Part shown: positions 12,244 through 25,426 of the stretch, one piece after another
Numbering within the stretch: position 1 is the stretch's first letter
How the letters are laid out: each line of letters starts with the position of its first letter
Assembly: GCA_950097015.1 (NCBI GenBank)
Contig: CATNEN010000037.1
Coordinates: 2,447,501-2,511,500, forward strand
Direction of reading: 5' to 3'
DNA from: Macrostomum hystrix
Taxonomy: Eukaryota; Platyhelminthes; Macrostomidae
Length of the DNA stretch: 64,000 bases
Notes under the pieces: generated by a model
The model's database searches: none
The model's input: only the letters and a program-made list of their open reading frames with translations
Told to the model about the DNA's origin: nothing
Program-made: the position numbers and the translations under genes

Positions 12244-13102
12244 CAGAGCTAGTTAGTAAAAGCAGAGGCATAACATTGGCTCTCAGTGTCGCCTTTTTCT
12301 AGCAAGAAGTTAACTTATGATACGAGAATTGGATAGAAAGAGGGTGAAAAGCTTCGTAAAACAATTGATGTAAATGTTGCTCCTCTGTTTCTAGCCTCCC
12401 CAATTATAGATAGTTGCTATGGGGGCGGCAGGCGGCGCTACAGAGGGGGGGGATCAGTGGACGCCACAGGCGGTCCGCTCCAACCAGACATGCAGATCCC
12501 ATGTCTAGATAAGCCATGTAGCTTAGGCCAGTACAGCTAAGTGGAGAATGAAATAGAAAATATTGTTTTTTTCAACTCCGCCCTGGACCAAGAATGAGCT
12601 GAGCCGACTTCTACGAGCAGCAAGTGGAATGAGTACCCAGAATATCCCCCCGTAAATATATTGCTCCCATCAACACACAGCCATGCTGATGTGGATGAAT
12701 ATTGAATGGGCTTTCATTTCGCATGGTTTGTATAGCAGAGCCCGATGCAAGTGGCTGGCAGGATATTTCCCAAAGCACAGCGGGTGTTACCTGCACGCGC
12801 TGTAGCCAATGGCATATTTCACAGCACACTGCGTAATATGCAAGTTTTAGATACACTAACAACAAGAGAGGCATTGCGCAATTTCCTATAGAAGCAAATG
12901 CCAGTCAAAAACACTATTTTCTGCACCCTATACGACATAGAATTTGACGAGATTTTTTATTATAAATTTTAGACACTGCTTCAGGGGCAAAACAGGCGAC
13001 TATAATCAACTGTTCAACTTCTGGCAATACCGCTGGCATTCAGAAACATTCAGGATTTATTTAGGTCAGTACCTTTATACAGGTGAGAAGTTCTGTCAAG
13101 AC

Positions 13103-14100
13103 ATTATCGAGAATCTCACTATTAGACTGCAATCTTATCGAGAATCTCACTGTAAAACTTAAATCTTATCGAGAATCTCACTGTAAAACTTAAATCTTAT
13201 CGAGAATCTCACTTTAATACCTCAATCTTATCGAGAATCTCACTGTAATACCTCAATCTTATCGAGAATCTCACTTTAATACTTCAATCTTATCGAGAAT
13301 CTCACTGTAATACCTCAATCTTATCGAGAATCTCACTGTAATACCTCAATCTTATCGAGAATCTCACTGTAATACCTCAATCTTATCGAGAATCTCACTG
13401 TAAGACTTCAATCTTATCGAGAATCTCACTGTAATACCTCAATCTTATCGAGAATCTCACTTTAATACCTCAATCTTATCGAGAATCTCACTGTAATACC
13501 TCAATCTTATCGAGAATCTCACTTTAATACTTCAATCTTATCGAGAATCTCACTGTAATACCTCAATCTTATCGAGAATCTCACTTTAATACTTCAATCT
13601 TATCGAGAATCTCACTGTAATACCTCAATATTATCGAGAATCTCACTTTAATACCTCAATCTTATCGAGAATCTCACTCTAATACCTCAATCTTATCGAG
13701 AATCTCACTTTAATACCTCAATCTTATCGAGAATCTCACTTTAATACCTCAATCTTATCGAGAATCTCACTGTAAGACTTCAATCTTATCGAGAATCTCA
13801 CTGTAATACCTCAATCTTATCGAGAATCTCACTTTAATACCTCAATCTTATCGAGAATCTCACTGTAATACCTCAATCTTATCGAGAATCTCACTTTAAT
13901 ACCTCAATCTTATCGAGAATCTCACTTTAATACCTCAATCTTATCGAGAATCTCACTGTAAGACTTCAATCTTATCGAGAATCTCACTGTAATGCCTCAA
14001 TCTTATCGAGAATCTCACTCTAAGACTTCAATCTTATCGAGAATCTCACTGTAATACCTCAATCTTATCGAGAATCTCACTCTCATAACTCAATCTCATT
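13103..14100. repeat. 31-bp minisatellite, about 31 units
   Basis: Invariant CTTATCGAGAATCTCACT plus a variable GTAATACCTCAAT/TTAATACTTCAAT segment. Variants recur in blocks. Confidence 0.95.
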
Positions 14101-15479
14101 TGAGAATCTCAGTCTCATTCTCAACTTTATTGATAATTCCTATTGTTACCTTTACTTTTGAGTATCCAAATTTCGATGTCTTTCAACCTAAAAAAGAGAA
14201 CAAGTTTGAACAGTAGCGGTCAGTTGAGCAGGAACCGTGAGTGCAGATATGAATTTCTCAAACGAGTTTTCAAGAAATTCAGTCTGTCATCTTGAAATAG
14301 TTGAGAAGATGGCCAAAGCTATTTATATATATATTTCTCTCTCTGAACTGGCCGCATGAGCGAATCTGAATGGAAAATAAATGGTTTGAGAACTCTCTTG
14401 ATTTGAAAGTTCTCATAGCTTACGATCAACAGGCCTCAACCTCTATTTTCCCTCCGGCTGGGAAGTGAACGAATGGATGAGGATGAGGTGAAGAGCTCAA
14501 TTAGCCAAATACTCGTTCGAACTTGGGGATCAACTTAGATAAGGAAATCGAACGCAGATCCCATCGTTTCCTACATCGGTTTTATTATTATTATTTTGTT
14601 TCGCGTGTTCAGTTGAAAGTTAGGAGGGTGCCTAATGAACCTGTGCGTGAGGCTAGCTTAGTGTCGTAGAATTTATTTTAGGCGCCGATTCAAACTTAAT
14701 TCCCGTTTTAAAACACCGCGTGCTTTTTTTATTTATCGGATGAAGACGCAATTTAATGAATAATTGCAGCTGGCCTATCAGCTTTCAATCTGTGCAGCCT
14801 ATCCGGCAATAAGCGGCTGTTAATGAGCCAATTTCACTGGCCTCTGTTTGTCAGCAGCCAACAGCGGCAGCCCGGATAAGTTTGCTCAGATGAGGCGAGG
14901 GCCGGTAGCCCAGGAGTTTGAGCAGGAGTTTGAGATGCCATCTTGGGAGATGTTTGCCGAAGCCAGCGGGGTCGGGAGAAATTTTTTTTAAACGAAAAGA
15001 GAAAGCAAGAAACCTTGGCGATCCCCGCCGAGCAGCTCGATTAACTCCTTCCGTGGGAGAATTTCCCCTCCCAAAACCCCGCGAAAACCTGAGCCCATAT
15101 CCCCCTACGGGATATATTCGGATAACATTGTGGCAATCAAGACTTTGGGGGATATAATTATTTCTAGGGAGAGCAAATTATGACGTAACTGGACAAAGCC
15201 CAATCCCCACGGAGAGCCGGGCAAAGAGGGCGGCAGTTGAGTAAGGCTGAAGTTATTTTTTGTGAAGTTTGCAGCCTCCAAATCCGCTGAGCTCAAAAGA
15301 GCTCAAAGTGTCTCAAGCCTTCAACTTTGTTTCGTTAATTTGGCGCGGCATTTCTATTTAGTTTAGTGAAATTGAGAACGGAAGAATCCAAAAAAATATT
15401 CCCATTTAATAGTGATCAAATTCTCCATTTAGAGCTGAGCAACAATTAATTGCAGCGTGTATTGGCTTTCATGGACAGT
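14101..15479. other. Non-coding DNA
   Basis: No exon or repeat recognised apart from short TA and ATT runs near 14325 and 14583. Confidence 0.45.
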
Positions 15480-15589
15480 TTAATCTCTGGGCCATCTTTG
15501 GCCAGATGCACAATTGGCTGTGTACATCTGTTCAGTCCATGGACTGGGAAAGTCGCCACAATCACCAAAATTTCTGCCCCATAATAAGT
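15480..15589. mobile_element. SINE-B core fragment
   Basis: Holds GGCTGTGTACATCTGTTCAG and the perfect palindrome at 15533-15546, followed by a CACCAAAATTTCT block also seen at 61670. It abuts the longer SINE-B copy. Confidence 0.7.
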
Positions 15590-15900
15590 AATTAAAAATA
15601 ATTTATAACACCTGCCCCAATCGGACCGGATGTCCAGCCGACAGCACAGCGCAGCTATTGCGCGGCGCATCTGAAGGCTGCGTACGACTGTTCAGTCCAT
15701 GGACTGGGGAAATGCCAAACCCACCCGAAAGTACCTCAGCTAATGTTGGCACCCATTTAACAGCTGGGTGAACTGAAGCAATGCAGAGTTAAGTGTCTTG
15801 CTACATGACACTAATTTTTCCAGTGAAGTCGGGAATCGAACTCCCGATCTTTGCATCGGTATTCAGACACCCTTAATACTAGGTTACAATCCCTGAAGCA
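15590..15900 (-). mobile_element. SINE-B copy (second tRNA-derived family), long
   Basis: Contains the GCGCGGCGCATCTGAAGG block, the palindromic core (15693-15706), the AACAGCTGGGTGAACTGAAG block and, at the right end, a reverse-oriented B box (GGGAATCGAACTCCCGA). Pol III orientation is therefore minus. Confidence 0.85.
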
Positions 15901-15904
15901 ATAC

Positions 15905-18049
15905 AAAATTAAGTGTCTCAATTGATGATACCAATTGTTACAATTGTTCCGAGATTTGAATGGAACATAAATTGGAAGCTACAAAGCTTTACGAATACTT
16001 TTCTACGAAACTGGTTGATTTAAACGAACTGAAGAAAAAACTGTTTTTCCTTCTCCGGCCGACTGACTCGCGCTCGAGAGGACGGAATTAAATTGAGCAG
16101 CTTATCTACCTGCTCACCGTCAATGCTGAGACTTGAAAAAAAGCAGCACCAGCAGCAGAAGCAGCTTTGGAATTAGCGGCAGTGTCGCAGGTGGAAGGCC
16201 AATTAATCGGCTTGGATTAACGACTAAGGAATGCAGCTTAGCGGAGGATTGAGAACTTTCTCACTTCTTCCTACTTAAGCATTTTCTCTGAGACGTTGAA
16301 CATACATTTTCAGTTATCCCCCAATCCTAGCTTAAAAAGCTATTTCAGCCATTATCTCATGCTGGATAAAGCGACAGTTTTGTACTTTTATAGTGAAAAT
16401 CATCGCTTACATCTGCTTTGCAATGAGTTAGATCTTGTTGGTAGGATAAGGGGAGCTGGCTACAATCACGAGGGTCTTGTCGCATTTGTTGGCTTTTTAA
16501 TCCTCATTGAGGATCTAACCTTGTTCTCTCTGCCCCTGAACAAACCCCCAAGCCTCCCTGTACCCAAAGTCTTTTCCATGCCTTTGGCCTAATACGCGGG
16601 TGAATCTCATGTTGAAGCTGGCACAAAGGACAGGGAATTAGGAGACATGTAGAACAGGGGAATGCTAACCGGGCCCCCCTCACCACACACCACCAAGCTG
16701 GCAACTTTGATTGACTTCCTGAGTCCTGTCTGCTCCAATGTCAAACGCGTGCGGCCTATTCAGCGACTACTTCAAGCGTGTTAAGCCTCAATCTGCCATG
16801 CGAACCTCTGTTAACTTTGAGAACTTTTTGAGTCGGCGATTCCCCTTCAATGACTGCTCAAATTTTCTCCTTCGTCAAGCACGACCTGTCCGCTGAGTTC
16901 GATTCATTTTTGACATGCAAGTCAGCTCAGTTGATTGAGAACAATTAGTTATACGCTGGAGATTGTTCCCTCAAATCAGTCTTTGTCAGTTCTTTAGTTC
17001 CTTTCAATTAAAGAGTTAAAAAGAAGATTTTTTGAGACTAAAAAATGAACAAGGAAACGTCCTTGGCCTGTTCAGATCCGCATTCGCGCTAACGAATATC
17101 TGACCTCAATTGATATCCTGCTGAACTGGAGTCGTATTTTCCACTTGTGGATGTCGGGCAAATAATATATCGGCTGGCCTCACAACTCCGCAGCTTCATT
17201 GCGCAATCAATCAAATTCTTACACTGCTTGAGTATAGTGTAAGTGAGAGAAATCAGGCGTTTGCAATACTGGTTGAGGAACCCCGATAAAGCATGAAGAA
17301 GGTGGTCTCACATGTGCTCATTTCAATCGCCTAGTTATGACGTAATACATACAGTCTCACAGCTTTAGTGACGAAATCATCAATATTTCTACCAGCAGAA
17401 ATATTTGCAGCACAGCGGATATGCCATTTAATTTCACTAGATTTTTGTTTCTGAATGGTATCTGAAAAAAATGATAAATGTGATGCCATTGTCAACTACA
17501 AGTACTTGACTATGCTGTGGGAGCAGAAAGCCATCTGTCTTCCCAGACTCCAACAATTATGTTCCGGATTGCCTGTAATTTCCTTCCACTTTCTGCTTCT
17601 TCCTAGCTAGTGGGATACAGGGCTTGGGGATAAACAGCAGTGGTGGATCATTGTTGCCTGTTAGACCACGCTTGGCCGGTTCTTCAACAATGAATAATTC
17701 TTCATATTTATTTATACATATTTATTCATTGTTGGGCTTTTGTTGCAACAAAATTAACTGATGCCGATGTATTTTAGGTCATATAATGGTAGAGCAGTGT
17801 TTCTTTCAGATGCTGAGGCATTGCAGAAGACGAGACCATAGCCTGATCCTGGGCTTGCACTATTACTTTTATTTAGCGATTGTTAATAACTTACCAAATG
17901 AGAAGGAGACAATAGAAAATCTACTTGACTGAGAACCACTTAAGAAGGACTTCAGACTAGTGTAGATAAAAATTTTAAATAATTAAATGAGGACACTTTT
18001 TAGATTGCCGTAAAATGAATCGTGATACATGGTTGCTAGATGATCACCC
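15905..18049. other. Non-coding DNA
   Basis: Longest non-repetitive stretch of the left third. Short open frames only, no recognisable protein. Confidence 0.45.
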
Positions 18050-19170
18050 TTATCTACTGTCTCATGTCTACTCTTCTCTCTCTCTCTACTATCTCATGTC
18101 TACTCTTCTCTCTCTCTACTGTCTCATGTCTACTCTTCTCTCTCTCTACTGTCTCATGTCTACTCTTCTCTCTCTCTACTATCTCATGTCTACTCTTCTC
18201 TCTCTCTACTGTCTCATGTCTACTCTTCTCTCTCTCTACTGTCTCATGTCTACTCTTCTCTCTCTCTCTACTGTCTCATGTCTACTCTTCTCTCTCTCTA
18301 CTGTCTCATGTCTACTCTTCTCTCTCTCTACTGTCTCATGTCTACTCTTCTCTCTCTACTATCTCAAGTCTACTCTTCTCTCTCTACTATCTCAAGTCTA
18401 CTCTTCTCTCTCTACTATCTCATGTCTACTCTTCTCTCTCTACTATCTCAAGTCTACTCTTCTCTCTCTCTCTCTCTACTATCTCAAGTCTACTCTTCTC
18501 TCTCTCTCTCTCTACTATCTCAAGTCTACTCTTCTCTCTCTACTATCTCAAGTCTACTCTTCTCTCTCTCTACTGTCTCATGTCTACTCTTCTCTCTCTC
18601 TACTGTCTCATGTCTACTCTTCTCTCTCTACTATCTCAAGTCTACTCTTCTCTCTCTACTATCTCAAGTCTACTCTTCTCTCTCTACTATCTCATGTCTA
18701 CTCTTCTCTCTCTCTACTGTCTCATGTCTACTCTTCTCTCTCTACTATCTCAAGTCTACTCTTCTCTCTCTACTGTCTCAAGTCTACTCTTCTCTCTCTA
18801 CTATCTCAAGTCTACTCTTCTCTCTCTACTATCTCAAGTCTACTCTTCTCTCTCTACTATCTCAAGTCTACTCTTCTCTCTCTACTATCTCAAGTCTACT
18901 CTTCTCTCTCTACTATCTCAAGTCTACTCTTCTCTCTCTACTATCTCAAGTCTACTCTTCTCTCTCTACTATCTCAAGTCTACTCTTCTCTCTCTCTACT
19001 ATCTCATGTCTACTCTTCTCTCTCTCTACTGTCTCATGTCTACTCTTCTCTCTCTCTACTGTCTCATGTCTACTCTTCTCTCTCTACTATCTCAAGTCTA
19101 CTCTTCTCTCTCTACTATCTCAAGTCTACTCTTCTCTCTCTCTACTATCTCAAGTCTACTCTTCTCTCTC
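18050..19170. repeat. 27-33-bp polypyrimidine array
   Basis: Units of TGTCTACTCTTCTCTCTCTA followed by CTGTCTCA or CTATCTCA; length varies with the CT count. It is the only large array with pyrimidines on the plus strand. Confidence 0.95.
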
Positions 19171-19894
19171 TACTTTCGCATATCCTATGTCTCGTGTCTA
19201 GTCTATCCTTCTTCTATCGCCAGTCTTTTATTATTTTATCGTCTCTCTCGAGTCTACCATCTCCTCTCCGCACATTCTCCTATTCTTTTTTTCCTGTTCC
19301 ACCAGATCTGTTTAATCGCGCGCAATATCTGCTGCAATGTCGCACTTTGCAGACAAAGCAAAATCTGAAGGGGCAGCTATTTAAAATCTGCACTGGTCAG
19401 TGCAAACATTTGGGACGCAGAAAATTTTAGCTTACCAAAGGAAATGAGAAATCGGTGCTGCGCCTGTTGCAGAAGAGTTCATTTCCCAATCCTCCTAGAA
19501 AACACAAGCCAATGCGAATTTCAGGCAATGAACAAAAAACGGAAATTTTTCTGCCGGACCTGGGTGGGAGACGTCGGCTGAAAGATCAAATGCTATAAAA
19601 TCCGACAATAAATTATTCACATCCATTTACAAGTAAGCCGACCTGTTTGAGCTACAGCTCACTAACAACTTTTGATTGCACCGCTAATTTCACATTCCAT
19701 TCAATATTGAAACTTTTATGAAGTGGTAGAAAATCAAGCGAGAAAAGATTTGTTCACAGCTTGTAAAATAGGGCAAGCACGGGTTGCACTGCTCAAATCT
19801 ACGAGTATCTTCGATCAACATCTAGGATTACTACACTTTAATAACTAAAAAACTAGCAAAAAACCATAGAAAGTCATGATACAGAATGACTAAG

Positions 19895-20440
19895 AGGAAG
19901 AGATGGAAGAGAGGGGAGAGATGAGAGAGGGGAGAGAGTGGAAAGAGAGGAGAGAGTGGAGAGAGTGGAGAGAGGGAGGGGAGGGGCGAGAGGAGAGAGG
20001 CGAGAGAGTGGAAAGAGGGGAGAGAGTAGAGAGAGTGGAGAGAGGGAGGGGAGGGGAGAGAGGGGAAAGAGGGCAGAGAGTGGAGAGAGTGGAGAGAGGG
20101 AGGAGAGGGGAGAGATGAGAGAGAGGAGAGAGGGAGGAGAGGGGAGAGAAGAGAGAGGGGAGAGAGGGAGGAGAGGGGAGAGAGGAGAGAGGGGAGAGAG
20201 TAGAGAGAGTGGAGAGAGGGAAGAGAGGGAAGAGAGGGAAGAGAGGGAAGAGAGGGAAGAGAAGAGAGAGAAGGGAGAGAGGAGAGAGGGGGAGAGATAG
20301 GAAGAGAAGAGAGAGAAGGGAGAGAGGAGAGAGGGGGAGAGATGGGAAGAGAAGAGAGAGAAGGGAGAGGGGAGAGAGGGGAGAGAGGGAAGAGAAGAGA
20401 GAGGAGAGAGGGAGGAGAGGGGAGAGGGAGAAAATAAGAT
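19895..20440. repeat. GA-rich polypurine array
   Basis: Irregular GGAGAGAG/GGAAGAGA units, almost entirely purine on the plus strand. Confidence 0.92.
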
Positions 20441-21454
20441 AGAAGAGAAATGAGGCAGAGAAACGAGGGTGGGTATGAAGGAATTGGTGAGAGGAGAAAG
20501 ATAAGGATCGAAGGGAAGAGAGTAGGGTAGTAGAGAGTAGTCAGAATAGTCTATGACAAAGGACGCAAAACAAAGAGAAAGTAGATGGTTAGAAAGAGCG
20601 CAGACACAGAGCAGACATGTCATGTCACAGAGAAGCTTGACTTTGCAACAGCCTGTCAACACGGAGCTTGTCAACCAAATCGACCAGCTGCAATTAGATA
20701 GGTTGGTCCGCATATCGCTGCTTACGATTAAGCCAATGAAGTCAAAGCCAACTGAAGACCCGTAATCAAACGCACCAGAGAGAACCGGACTATAGTGCTC
20801 AACAGATCTCATCAAAGATGAGGAGAAAAACATGGCCAAAAGAAGCTATTATTATATAGATCGGTTCAGTTAGATAATGACCTGCACAGTGCAAGACACA
20901 AAGACGATATGGGATCAAATCTACGATATAATGGAAAAAAGAAAGAACTCAACTGAGTAGAAAACTCAACAAGCTACGTTGATTAAGGCAAACACGAGAT
21001 GCTGGAGATGATAGTAATGACCGCATGGGCAACAACAAGAAATCGAACCAAAGATCTATCGAATTTGAAAAGCTTATCCACAAGGGTAAGAAGGACAGAT
21101 AAAAAGTTGGTGGACAGGGAGACAGTTGCCTGTTTGAGACAGGTCTGGTCTGGTCCACAGCTGCGCTAAAAGTTTAGTAATTAATTTAGACAAACGTTGG
21201 CATAGGCTGAAGTGAATGTTCTGTAAGGGGATTCCGCTAAACCCAGATAAGAATTAGCATCGTGGGACTGTTTGTTTATAGGAGTATTAGCCCGAGTCGG
21301 AGATGCAACAGTCAAAATTCTCTAATCAAGTAAGCTTGATTGCGCAACGCAGGGAGATGGCAATATTTTTCAGGGGATTTTTGGGGTCCCATCTGTCAGC
21401 TGCGACCACCGCATCACCCCATGTTGGTTTTGCTAAACATTCTCTGCAGTGGAA
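20441..21454. other. Non-coding DNA
   Basis: Purine-rich decay of the preceding array at its left end, otherwise nothing recognised. Confidence 0.45.
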
Positions 21455-21640
21455 AGTTTCAATTCAGTAGGGCCAGATGTCAAGCCAGTGGCACAGCCGA
21501 AGCTATTGCGCGGCACTTCTAAAGGCTGTGTACAAATTTTCAGTCCATGGACTGGAGGAGACTGCCACACCTATCTTACAGATGTGTGAACCGAAGCACT
21601 AAGTTGTCAAGTGTCTTGTTTGGAGAAATTCCTTGTCTTA
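21455..21640 (-). mobile_element. SINE-B copy, left half, split by a 23-bp array
   Basis: GCCAGATGTCAAGCCAGTGG through the core at 21541-21554 to GTGTGAACCGAAGCACTAAG. The rest of the element appears after the array at 24166. Confidence 0.8.
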
Positions 21641-24165
21641 GACAGTGGTGTCTATTAAGATAACTCAGGGGTGTCCACTAAGATAACTCAGAGGTGTCTA
21701 TTAAGATAACTCAGAGGTGTCTGTTAAGATAACTCAGAGGTGTCTATTAAGATAACTCAGAGGTGTCTATTAAGATAACTCAGGGGTGTCCACTAAGATA
21801 ACTCAGAGGTGTCTATTAAGATAACTCAGAGGTGTCTATTAAGATAACTCAGAGGTGTCTATTAAGATAACTCAGAGGTGTCTATTAAGATAACTCAGAG
21901 GTGTCTATTAAGATAACTCAGAGGTGTCTATTAAGATAACTCAGAGGTGTCTATTAAGATAACTCAGAGGTGTCTGTTAAGATAACTCAGAGGTGTCTGT
22001 TAAGATAACTCAGAGGTGTCTATTAAGATAACTCAGGGGTGTCCACTAAGATAACTCAGAGGTGTCTATTAAGATAACTCAGGGGTGTCCACTAAGATAA
22101 CTCAGAGGTGTCTATTAAGATAACTCAGAGGTGTCTGTTAAGATAACTCAGAGGTGTCTATTAAGATAACTCAGAGGTTAAGATAACTCAGAGGTGTCTG
22201 TTAAGATAACTCAGAGGTGTCTGTTAAGATAACTCAGAGGTGTCTGTTAAGATAACTCAGAGGTGTCTGTTAAGATAACTCAGAGGTGTCTATTAAGATA
22301 ACTCAGAGGTGTCTGTTAAGATAACTCAGAGGTGTCTATTAAGATAACTCAGAGGTGTCTATTAAGATAACTCAGGGGTGTCCACTAAGATAACTCAGAG
22401 GTGTCTATTAAGATAACTCAGAGGTGTCTATTAAGATAACTCAGAGGTGTCTATTAAGATAACTCAGAGGTGTCTATTAAGATAACTCAGAGGTGTCTGT
22501 TAAGATAACTCAGAGGTGTCTATTAAGATAACTCAGAGGTGTCTATTAAGATAACTCAGAGGTGTCTGTTAAGATAACTCAGAGGTGTCTATTAAGATAA
22601 CTCAGAGGTGTCTGTTAAGATAACTCAGAGGTGTCTGTTAAGATAACTCAGAGGTGTCTATTAAGATAACTCAGAGGTGTCTATTAAGATAACTCAGAGG
22701 TGTCTATTAAGATAACTCAGAGGTGTCTGTTAAGATAACTCAGAGGTGTCTATTAAGATAACTCAGAGGTGTCCACTAAGATAATTCAGGGGTGTTTTCT
22801 TAAGATAACTCAGGGGTGTCTATTAAGATAACTCAGAGGTGTCTATTAAGATAACTCAGAGGTGTCCACTAAGATAACTCAGAGGTGTCTATTAAGATAA
22901 CTCAGAGGTGTCCACTAAGATAATTCAGGGGTGTCTATTAAGATAACTCAGAGGTGTCTATTAAGATAACTCAGAGGTGTCCACTAAGATAACTCAGAGG
23001 TGTCCACTAAGATAACTCAGAGGTGTCTATTAAGATAACTCAGAGGTGTCTGTTAAGATAACTCAGAGGTGTCTGTTAAGATAACTCAGAGGTGTCTATT
23101 AAGATAACTCAGAGGTGTCTGTTAAGATAACTCAGAGGTGTCTATTAAGATAACTCAGAGGTGTCTATTAAGATAACTCAGAGGTGTCTATTAAGATAAC
23201 TCAGAGGTGTCTGTTAAGATAACTCAGAGGTGTCTATTAAGATAACTCAGAGGTGTCTGTTAAGATGACTCAGAGGTGTCTATTAAGATAACTCAGAGGT
23301 GTCTATTAAGATAACTCAGAGGTGTCTGTTAAGATGACTCAGAGGTGTCTATAAAGATAACTCAGAGGTGTCTGTTAAGATAACTCAGAGGTGTCCACTA
23401 AGATAACTCAGAGGTGTCCACTAAGATAACTCAGAGGTGTCCACTAAGATAACTCAGAGGTGTCCACTAAGATAACTCAGAGGTGTCCACTAAGATAACT
23501 CAGAGGTGTCTATTAAGATAACTCAGAGGTGTCTATTAAGATAACTCAGAGGTGTCCACTAAGATAACTCAGAGGTGTCCACTAAGATAACTCAGAGGTG
23601 TCTATTAAGATAACTCAGAGGTGTCTATTAAGATAACTCAGAGGTGTCCACTAAGATAACTCAGAGGTGTCCACTAAGATAACTCAGAGGTGTCCACTAA
23701 GATAACTCAGAGGTGTCCACTAAGATAACTCAGAGGTGTCCACTAAGATAACTCAGAGGTGTCCACTAAGATAACTCAGAGGTGTCCACTAAGATAACTC
23801 AGAGGTGTCCACTAAGATAACTCAGAGGTGTCCACTAAGATAACTCAGAGGTGTCCACTAAGATAACTCAGAGGTGTCCACTAAGATAACTCAGAGGTGT
23901 CCACTAAGATAATTCAGGGGTGTCTATTAAGATAACTCAGAGGTGTCCACTAAGATAACTCAGAGGTGTCCACTAAGATAACTCAGAGGTGTCTATTAAG
24001 ATAACTCAGAGGTGTCCACTAAGATAACTCAGAGGTGTCCACTAAGATAACTCAGAGGTGTCTATTAAGATAACTCAGAGGTGTCCACTAAGATAACTCA
24101 GAGGTGTCCACTAAGATAACTCAGAGGTGTCCACTAAGATAACTCAGAGTTATCTACTGAGATGT
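21641..24165. repeat. 23-bp minisatellite, about 108 units, inside a SINE-B
   Basis: Unit AGGTGTCTATTAAGATAACT (+CAG) with variants TCTGTTAAG and TCCACTAAG that cluster towards the right. It is the largest array in the window and separates two halves of one SINE-B. Confidence 0.97.
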
Positions 24166-24300
24166 CCAGATGTAACTCAGAAGTGTCCACTGGGAATGGA
24201 ACTGGTAACGAAGTGTCTCGCTTAAGGACACAGTTTTTCCCTTGGGATGAGTTCGAACTCTCGACCTTTTTATCCCTTTAGTCAAACGCGGCCCTTAATT
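24166..24300 (-). mobile_element. SINE-B copy, right (head) half of the split element
   Basis: Starts around AACTGGTAACGAAGTGTCTC, then AAGGACACAGTTTTTCCC and the reversed B box GAGTTCGAACTCTCGACC, continuing the element that begins at 21455. Confidence 0.75.
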
Positions 24301-25398
24301 ATATTCGCATAGGAAAATTTGAAAGTTAGTTCTCAACTGATGCTCGAGACTTGCCGATAAGGTTGCAGTTAGGTCAAGTCCTGGTGATTGAGGACACAGA
24401 CATCAACTCTGGATTGATGAATCTGAAAGTGTTGATGTTAAACTAGTCTGAGAGGAAATAAAATCAAAATCGTACAATCGAGTACAAAATGAGATCTGAT
24501 CAAGGCCATGGCTTTGCAAATAGGGATTAGGGAGAAGCGGGACGGATTAACTCAGAAATCGGCAGGTTTTGCTTAGGGATTCTAGATAGAGAGAACGAGT
24601 TGCGGTTGTTGGCTTCTACAGCTTCCGGGATACTTATCCTCTCGGCCCCGCGCCTATAACGATCGCGGCTGACTATATGACACAGAACAGTGGCAATGAA
24701 TTGGCCAATTTATAATTCATTTTCATAACAGACGCTGATTTTCAGTTTTTCATGCCTGCCTGTTCCGGAAGCGGGTCTGTGCAACAATTATATAAAAAAA
24801 TCTCCCATAAAAATTACTCCCAATTTTCCCCTCAACAAGCCGGGTAGAAGAGGAGAGAGCAATTTACTGCAGCTGAAATCGTCTAGTTAGCTAGCTAGTC
24901 CATGTTTTGCTTCCTCTAAAAATAAGCACTGAAAGCGTTGCTGAAGCTAGCTGATTGAATTCCATATACCTGCCATTGGCTGTGTGTTTGTCCGCACAGC
25001 TGATACACTAAATGCTGAGAAAGGAATGCAACAGGGTTAGGAATAAAACTGAAAGAAGAAAGGTGTGAATTTCATTAGGACTAGAGTAAAAATTCTCCCT
25101 GAAACTGACTCCTCAAGACAGAATTTGCCGCTGCGCGCGAGTTGTTGTGTCTCGTATTAGTTGAGTAGTTGGACTCAATAGTGAGTCGGTCTCATTCAAT
25201 TGTTTTGTTTTATTGCATGTGCAAGTAGAAAAAGAATTAATTATAAAGTATAATTCTCACTTTTAGCTATTAGTTAATATTTTTTCAGTCGTACTGCAAT
25301 GAAATGCTAAATTGAGATGAAATCACTTTATCGATTGTCATAAAATTTGTCACTTACGAGGGTCAAGATTGTTCATTGTCGATTGTTCACCGCTAACA
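24301..25398. other. Upstream flank of the protocadherin coding start
   Basis: About 1.1 kb with no repeats. It may hold the promoter or an intron after a 5' UTR exon; no TATA or initiator can be assigned. Confidence 0.35.
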
Positions 25399-25426
25399 GA
25401 TCTTCAGCATTCTGCTCATCGACGAG

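Noticed and set aside
13103-14100. Regular spacing reminiscent of a CRISPR array (also 21641-24165 and 57020-58152)
   Set aside because: No unique spacers between repeats, and the context is clearly eukaryotic; these are minisatellites.
16296-16592. 98-codon plus-strand frame
   Set aside because: No homology, no splice context and AT-biased composition unlike the real exons here.
18015-19430. Three overlapping long Ser/Leu-rich frames
   Set aside because: Products of the polypyrimidine array, open in all three frames simultaneously.
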